Shown here: positions 53,540 through 58,168 of the stretch, one piece after another
How the letters are laid out: each line of letters opens with the position of its first letter
How positions within the stretch are numbered: position 1 is the stretch's first letter
Assembly: GCA_022572725.1 (NCBI GenBank)
Contig: JACZVJ010000003.1
Coordinates: 1-58,168, forward strand
Direction: 5' to 3'
Length of the DNA: 58,168 nucleotides
Source of the DNA: Nitrospinota bacterium
GTDB taxonomy: Bacteria; Nitrospirota; Nitrospiria; Nitrospirales; UBA8639
Made by a program: the position numbers and the translations under genes
Notes under the pieces: model-generated
The model's input: the letters and a program-made list of their open reading frames with translations, nothing else
The model's database searches: none
What the model was told of the DNA's origin: nothing

Positions 53540-55555
53540 ATGGAAGGTATTCGGCCCGAGTCCAAAGTGTATGTGCTGAAACGGCCGAGTGGTGAGAATT
53601 TCGCCAAACCACTCTCCGTCAATTACGCACAGGAGCTGAACCCCCAGCAGCTTGCCGCCGTCGAGGTGGTGGATGGCCCGGCTCTGGTCATTGCCGGCGC
53701 GGGAAGCGGCAAAACTCGAACGTTGGTCTATCGAGTGGCCCGGCTCATTGATTTGGGAGTCGATCCCAGGTCGATCCTGCTTTTGACATTTACCAGGAAA
53801 TCGGCGCAGGAAATGTTGGGCCGAGTGGGCCTGCTTATCGGGTCACGGAGTGACCAAGTGGCCGGGGGAACCTTTCATTCCGTGGCCAATGCCTTGCTTC
53901 GCCGGTATGGTCGAACCATTGGGTTGGAGCCGGGATTCACCATTCTAGACCGCGGGGATGCGGACGATCTGATTCACCTGCTTCGAGCCCAATTGGGGTT
54001 CAATGAAACCGGCAGGCGGTTTCCCCGAAAGCGCACAATTGCTGAGATGTTCAGCAAGTGCGCCAATACCCTTCAAGATCTTGAGGATGTTCTGCTCGAC
54101 CAGTATGCCCACTTTGGCGAATACCTGGGAGAATTAACCAGGCTTCAGGAAGCGTATGACACGGCAAAGCGGGAACGGCAGTTGGTGGATTACGATGACT
54201 TGCTCGTCCGCCTTCAGGAGCTCCTGGCTCTGGATGAGCAGGCCAGGCAGGTCATTTCCCAGACCTACCGGTATATTTTGGTGGATGAATACCAGGATAC
54301 GAACCGTCTCCAGGCGAATTTGGTGCGTAAGCTGGCGGCCACCCATGACAACGTCATGGCGGTTGGTGATGATGCGCAATCCATTTATGCCTTTCGGGGG
54401 GCCACCTTTCGAAACATTATGGAGTTTCCCACGCTGTTTCCCGGGACCAGAATTTTAAAATTGGAAGAGAACTACCGAAGTACCCAGCCGATTCTGCAAC
54501 TGGCCAATGCGATTATCAAAGGGGCTTCGGAGAAATACGACAAGGTCTTGTTCACCCGAAAATTGGACGGCGCTTTGCCGATTCTCGTGCAAGCGGTCGG
54601 AGAAAATCTGCAATCGCGATTTATCGCGCAAAAAATTCTGGAGTTACGGGAGGAGGGAGTACCCCTGAATGAGATCGTGGTCCTCTTCCGGTCGAGTTTC
54701 CATGCGTTTGACCTCGAAATTGAGCTCTCGCGGTGTGACCTCCCCTTTGTCAAACGGGGTGGGTTTAAATTCATTGAGACGTCGCATATCAAGGATCTGA
54801 TGGCGCACCTCCGGGTCCTGCATAATCCACTGGATATAATCAGTTGGAATCGTGTGTTGCTCTTAATCGAGGGAGTGGGCCAGAAGAGGGCTCGCGACCT
54901 CATCTCGGGAATCCAAAAAAGTGAGCAACCGTTTGACGTGCTTCGAAATGGCTCCGGGCGGTCTTCACACGGATTACGGGCCTTGGCCAACGTACTCGAC
55001 TCACTCGCCCATTCCGGGACCCACCTGCCCTCGACTCAAATCGCCGAGGTGTTGGAATACTACCTGCCCATTCTGAAGGACCAATACGATGACTACCCCA
55101 AACGCATCCGGGACCTGGAGCATCTGACAGTCATGGCTGAACGCTATGGGGATCTGGAAGAGTTTCTGGCGGATTTAGCCCTTGAGCCGCCGAATGAAAG
55201 CGTGGCAGACGTGGAAGCACCGGATCGGGATGACGAGCGGCTGATCCTGTCCACCATCCACTCGGCCAAAGGCCTGGAGTGGCGCTGCGTGTTTCTCATC
55301 TGGCTTGTGGATGGACGGTTTCCCTCCTCCTATTCCTTCGTTTCGCAGGGGGAACTTGAGGAGGAACGGCGACTGCTCTATGTCGCCGTCACGCGGGCCA
55401 AACAGCAGGTCTTCCTGACGTATCCCATTAGCGTCTACGATAGAGCCACCGGGTCGGTGCTCTCAAAACCCTCTCGGTTTCTCGATGATGTCCCATCCTC
55501 CCTCATGGAAAACTGGAATTTGGTGGAGGAAGGGGAATCCTATGACTGGGACTAA
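53540..55555 (+). CDS. UvrD/Rep-type superfamily I DNA helicase
   Basis: 671 residues from ATG 53540; the frame is open to 53456, but that extension is unlike the family. A 3'-5' ATP-driven helicase. Motifs in order: LNPQQLAAV (Q motif), AGAGSGKTRTLVYRVA (Walker A, near 52), LTFTRKSAQEM, GGTFHSVANALL, ILVDEYQDTN (Walker B), GDDAQSIYAFRGA, LEENYRSTQPIL, STIHSAKGLEWRCVFLI and LYVAVTRAK. Length and motifs fit a UvrD/PcrA-like protein. No strong ribosome-binding site. It overlaps the next gene by 14 bases. Confidence 0.93.
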   Translation: MEGIRPESKVYVLKRPSGENFAKPLSVNYAQELNPQQLAAVEVVDGPALVIAGAGSGKTRTLVYRVARLIDLGVDPRSILLLTFTRKSAQEMLGRVGLLIGSRSDQVAGGTFHSVANALLRRYGRTIGLEPGFTILDRGDADDLIHLLRAQLGFNETGRRFPRKRTIAEMFSKCANTLQDLEDVLLDQYAHFGEYLGELTRLQEAYDTAKRERQLVDYDDLLVRLQELLALDEQARQVISQTYRYILVDEYQDTNRLQANLVRKLAATHDNVMAVGDDAQSIYAFRGATFRNIMEFPTLFPGTRILKLEENYRSTQPILQLANAIIKGASEKYDKVLFTRKLDGALPILVQAVGENLQSRFIAQKILELREEGVPLNEIVVLFRSSFHAFDLEIELSRCDLPFVKRGGFKFIETSHIKDLMAHLRVLHNPLDIISWNRVLLLIEGVGQKRARDLISGIQKSEQPFDVLRNGSGRSSHGLRALANVLDSLAHSGTHLPSTQIAEVLEYYLPILKDQYDDYPKRIRDLEHLTVMAERYGDLEEFLADLALEPPNESVADVEAPDRDDERLILSTIHSAKGLEWRCVFLIWLVDGRFPSSYSFVSQGELEEERRLLYVAVTRAKQQVFLTYPISVYDRATGSVLSKPSRFLDDVPSSLMENWNLVEEGESYDWD

Positions 55556-56456
55556 GACGCGGGCGAAATGGATAGGAGGACTGCTGGCCGGCTGCCTTTT
55601 GTTGCTTGCTCCGGAGTGGGCCGTCCAGGCAGCGGAAGACTCGCCCACGCCCCCTGCCCCTATCAACCCTTGGCCTAATCTCGTTCAACAAGCCGACGCG
55701 TTAGGGCTGCCTACGGGGTTTCTCAAGGAAATCGATCCCGATTTCGTGAAGGTGGAGTTTGAAGACCTCCATACCTACGCGGCGGAATACCATCCCGAAC
55801 ATCATCGCATGATTCTGAACCTTCGCCTTTCCTTTAACAAAGCCGGCGGAGCCCTTACGGATTTGGAGAAAATGACGCACCATGACCTCAGCCTGCTGTA
55901 TCACGAACTGCTTCATGCCTATTTGGACTTTCTCTTCTTCGGAGCGGGACCCGACACCCTCACACCGGAAGCCAAGCGGGTCCTGGGCTTGGCAAACGAG
56001 CAGCTCCGTTGCCAGTACCGGTTTATCCGCATCAACCCTATCCGGCAAAGGCGAGAGGTCACCGAGCTGCGCTTCTTGTCCAAAGAAGATGCGTGGGAAG
56101 TGTTGAACGAAACCTGGGGGGTGTTCGTGGGCTGGGCTGTGTGGACCAAACTGGAGCTGTATCGGACTCCGGAATCAGTCGGCCAGTGGACGGCTCCTCT
56201 GATGGATGAATGGGCCCAACGGCTGGCAGCGGCCAATCAGTCAGGAGAGTTGTTAGGGTACTATGAGCCCGATGATCCCGAGGAGAGGAAAGTGGCCCGA
56301 AAACGATATGTGGCCCCGTCCCATGGGATCACCCCCGAAGGAGCGAAACTTCTGTTGGAGCTGATTTTGGAGGAACCCCAGGAGTTGGTGAATCGTAGTG
56401 GAAAAGTGATTGAGACGACACAAAACACCTCTGCGGAGCCGCTTCCCTGTAATTAA
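55542..56456 (+). CDS. Secreted protein with HELLH metalloprotease-like motif
   Basis: 304 residues from ATG 55542, chosen because GGAGGAAGGGGA precedes it with good spacing. Signal peptide KWIGGLLAGCLLLLAPEWAVQA, probably cleaved near residue 30. LYHELLHAYLDF at about 119-130 contains HExxH (HELLH at 121-125), the zinc-binding and catalytic motif of many metallopeptidases. A possible third ligand could be in NEQLRC or the later NETWGVF. I recognise no named family. It starts inside the helicase gene, so the two are coupled although their products act in different compartments. Confidence 0.75.
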   Translation: MTGTKTRAKWIGGLLAGCLLLLAPEWAVQAAEDSPTPPAPINPWPNLVQQADALGLPTGFLKEIDPDFVKVEFEDLHTYAAEYHPEHHRMILNLRLSFNKAGGALTDLEKMTHHDLSLLYHELLHAYLDFLFFGAGPDTLTPEAKRVLGLANEQLRCQYRFIRINPIRQRREVTELRFLSKEDAWEVLNETWGVFVGWAVWTKLELYRTPESVGQWTAPLMDEWAQRLAAANQSGELLGYYEPDDPEERKVARKRYVAPSHGITPEGAKLLLELILEEPQELVNRSGKVIETTQNTSAEPLPCN

Positions 56457-56575
56457 GATGAGAGTGGGCCTTCGCTAGACAAAGTCGACAAATCCATGAT
56501 AGCGTCGGCCATGCACTATCCAGAATCCTGGATCGAAAAATTCTTGAGGCTTAGCACGGAAAGACAACCGACATT

Positions 56576-56651
56576 GCGCCTGTAGCTCAGTGGATAGAGC
56601 ACTGGCCTCCGGAGCCAGGTGCCGCAGGTTCAAATCCTGCCAGGCGCGCCA
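56576..56651 (+). tRNA. tRNA-Arg (anticodon CCG)
   Basis: Acceptor GCGCCTG pairs with CAGGCGC. D arm TAGCTCAGTGGATAGAG, anticodon arm CTGGC-CTCCGGA-GCCAG with CCG, T arm GCAGG-TTCAAAT-CCTGC. CCA is encoded (56649-56651). Confidence 0.95.
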
Positions 56652-56676
56652 AATTTACGAAGGGCATTAAATAAGT

Positions 56677-56721
56677 TCCCCTCCTTTGTAAGGAGGGGTA
56701 GGGGAGGTAGAAATCCCCTAA
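56677..56721. repeat. Double-hairpin intergenic repeat
   Basis: CCCCTCCTT-TGT-AAGGAGGGG (56678-56698) is a perfect 9-pair hairpin, followed by TAGGGGA ... TCCCCTA (56699-56720), a second inverted repeat. Sequences of this kind (CCCCTCCTTTGTAAGGAGGG) are widespread mobile intergenic repeats in several phyla, from general knowledge. It lies between the two tRNA genes. Confidence 0.7.
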
Positions 56722-56750
56722 ACCGAACACAAAATTGTATTGACCTCGGT

Positions 56751-56826
56751 GGGCCGTTAGCTCAGCTGGCAGAGCAGCTGACTCTTAATCAGCGGGCCCA
56801 GGGTTCGAGTCCCTGACGGCCCACCA
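56751..56826 (+). tRNA. tRNA-Lys (anticodon CTT)
   Basis: Acceptor GGGCCGT pairs with ACGGCCC. D arm TAGCTCAGCTGGCAGAG, anticodon arm GCTGA-CTCTTAA-TCAGC with CTT, T arm CAGGG-TTCGAGT-CCCTG. CCA is encoded (56824-56826). Mobile-element remnants begin about 75 bases downstream. Confidence 0.95.
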
Positions 56827-56902
56827 ACAAAATCAAGCACTTGCGCGCCTCCCCCGGGGGCCCCTCCCGGGGAAAAACCTGTTTTAGACCTGTTTCTGGG
56901 AG

Positions 56903-57175
56903 ATGGGCTACAGTCTTTCAACCGTGGTGCCCGCCGTCGAGCAGATCAACCACGTCTACGCGAACAATCTCACCGAGGTCTCACACCTGCCCACGCGGCA
57001 GCGCGAACAGGCCATGCGAGGGTTCACGTCTCCAGCACAGGCTCAGCGCTTTCTCACCCTCCACGGGCTGACACAGAATCTGTTTCGCCTCGGGCGCCAA
57101 CTTCTGCGGGCGGTCAACTATCGGCTCTTACGGAATCAGGCATTCCAAGTTTGGCAGGACGTGGTAGGCGCATGA
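56903..57175 (+). pseudogene. Truncated IS6-type transposase (C-terminal 90 residues)
   Basis: The frame reads YANNLTEVSHLPTRQREQAM, then GFTSPAQAQRFLTLHG and RAVNYRLLRNQAFQVWQDVV. This matches the C-terminal end of IS6-family DDE transposases (typically NNRAEVSHQPTRQRERQM-RFKS-QAQRFL). The preceding DDE core, about two thirds of the protein, is missing: upstream bases are G/C-rich and unrelated. It is non-functional. The presumed right terminal repeat is at 57224-57240. Confidence 0.8.
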
Positions 57176-57223
57176 AGGATGGTATCGGTCATCTACAAAT
57201 TCGTCCGATATTCTTCTTACAAT

Positions 57224-57240
57224 GTTAACTTGACAATACC
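57224..57240 (+). repeat. Probable right inverted-repeat end of the IS6-type remnant
   Basis: GTTAACTTGACAATACC lies 48 bases after the transposase stop. Its reverse complement, GGTATTGTCAAGTTAAC, recurs with one mismatch at 58113-58129 in the opposite orientation. Position and outward orientation fit an IS terminus. Confidence 0.6.
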
Positions 57241-57259
57241 AACGAATGAGCTCGATATC

Positions 57260-57910
57260 TTATTTTTTGAACGACGTTAGTTTGAAAATACCATTCTCGA
57301 CTACCGCCTGCTTATTAGCAATCATGTCTTGCAGGACTGTTTGAATCTGTCCAGTTCTCTCGCGGTCAAAAAAGACGTACAAGGTCTCGTATTCGTGCTC
57401 GCCATTATGTTCCTGAAGGAATTCTATAACCCGCTCCTTCATCCTTTGATTGCTTTCTATTTCCTCTGCTGTAAGTTTTAGCCAGTCACCAAAGGTCTGG
57501 GCCATTTCTCGAGTGGCTTTTTGAATTAGTTCGCCAGTCACCATATTGCTGGCTGATAAATCTACTATTGATGCTGTGGATGCCTGAAGCTGCTCGTCTA
57601 AATTATCCAAAGTGATTACGACCATACCCTGACCTTCGGCTTTCAACTGTTTAATCTGGTTTTTTGAATTTTCAATCACGGCTTTCAAGTGCTCAATCTC
57701 GGTTTTTTGTTTTTCGTTTTCTTCCTGTACCTCTTTCCACCGTTTTTCAGCGATCTCCTTGGTTTGCGTCAGCCAGTCCAATACCTGCGGTGAGCTGAGC
57801 CTTTCGAGTAATTTGATCTGGGCATCTTTGGCATCACAGGCCTGTTTGCTCCAATACATTGCCCCTAAAGAGGTAATGACCACACAGGCTACTAAGATTC
57901 CTTCAAACAT
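57260..57910 (-). CDS. Hypothetical membrane-anchored coiled-coil protein
   Basis: 216 residues. One N-terminal membrane helix (GILVACVVITSLGAMYW) is followed by a long coiled coil (about 45-95: WKEVQEENEKQKTEIEHLKA). The C-terminal domain (about 150-216) reads MKERVIEFLQEHNGEHEYET and could be a winged-helix-like or DNA-binding-type fold (QDMIANKQAVVENGIFKLTS), but that is a guess. Its A/T content is higher than in neighbouring genes. It lies between two inverted IS-end sequences, so it may be a transferred passenger gene. Confidence 0.7.
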   Translation of the reverse strand: MFEGILVACVVITSLGAMYWSKQACDAKDAQIKLLERLSSPQVLDWLTQTKEIAEKRWKEVQEENEKQKTEIEHLKAVIENSKNQIKQLKAEGQGMVVITLDNLDEQLQASTASIVDLSASNMVTGELIQKATREMAQTFGDWLKLTAEEIESNQRMKERVIEFLQEHNGEHEYETLYVFFDRERTGQIQTVLQDMIANKQAVVENGIFKLTSFKK

Positions 57911-58112
57911 TCTGTGATTTTAGCATGACAAAAGAGAAAAATGTGATGTCTTGGCATGGCCTAGTTTATCCACCATTAAGTTCATCCCAACTGGCCACCT
58001 TCCGGGAACAGTTCCCAAAACAGGTTTTGTTCAAGGCATCTGGTAAGAAAACCCATACAATCGTTTGACTTTCCCCTGGTCAAAGCACTGATTCCGTATC
58101 AGCTGCTCTCGG

Positions 58113-58129
58113 GGTATTGTCAACTTAAC
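58113..58129 (+). repeat. Probable left inverted-repeat end of another IS copy
   Basis: GGTATTGTCAACTTAAC is the inverted counterpart (16 of 17) of the sequence at 57224-57240. If it is the left end of an IS6-type element, that element starts here and continues past the window edge. Only 39 bases remain, too few to confirm. Confidence 0.5.
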
Positions 58130-58168
58130 CGGAGTTTGGCAGATTGGCCTGATGAAAACCATTTATTA

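Overview
The window is a chromosomal segment of a Gram-negative bacterium. It has a complete-looking TolQ-TolR-TolA-TolB set, lipoproteins, LysM lytic transglycosylase, periplasmic c-type cytochromes and RodZ. The gene order mutL-miaA-mtnP-pfkB-rodZ-cdd, the small CXXCH cytochromes, the dense REC/PAS/histidine-kinase islands and the intergenic repeats containing GTTGAAAAAGTC resemble what I know of Nitrospira (Nitrospirota). That assignment is inference from gene content; no 16S gene or nitrifier marker is present.

Layout. 1-3.2 kb (- strand): hutU and hutH (hutH runs off the left edge), with a perfect palindrome just upstream of hutU. 3.2-9.6 kb: two intergenic repeat elements, an RpoD-type sigma factor, an RRM protein with no ordinary start codon, an IS3 transposase remnant, a GYD-domain gene, a CBS-domain gene and a broken YbaK-type deacylase gene. 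9.7-24.4 kb (- strand): a signalling island of eleven genes holding five histidine kinases, twelve receiver domains and one Hpt domain, with no DNA-binding output domain. It contains a GEMM-type (cyclic dinucleotide) riboswitch followed by a terminator, and ends with a receiver protein carrying a degenerate HD-GYP domain. An intact HD-GYP phosphodiesterase gene lies next to it (24.8-26.1 kb), so c-di-GMP is the common theme.

26.8-33.4 kb: a SUMF1-like secreted protein, Lon, an MltD-like transglycosylase and a TPR membrane protein. 33.9-34.2 kb: tRNA-Val and tRNA-Asp. 34.3-40.1 kb: Tol operon without pal, followed by a long coiled-coil lipoprotein. 40.4-46.8 kb: mutL, miaA, mtnP, a PfkB kinase, rodZ and cdd, closely packed. 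46.8-49.3 kb: two paralogous cytochromes c, a small basic protein and a HEAT-repeat protein. 49.3-53.1 kb (-): a small membrane protein, alpha-glucan phosphorylase and an unknown gene. 53.5-56.5 kb: UvrD-like helicase overlapping a secreted HELLH protein. 56.6-58.2 kb: tRNA-Arg, tRNA-Lys, a truncated IS6-type transposase and an unknown coiled-coil gene lying between two matching inverted sequences that look like IS ends.

The strongest leads for new biology are the signalling island controlled in part by a cyclic-dinucleotide riboswitch, the repeat-built coiled-coil lipoprotein in the place where pal is usually found, the paired cytochromes with a coupled leader ORF, and the IS-flanked passenger gene at the right edge. 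Domain limits given below are read by eye and approximate.
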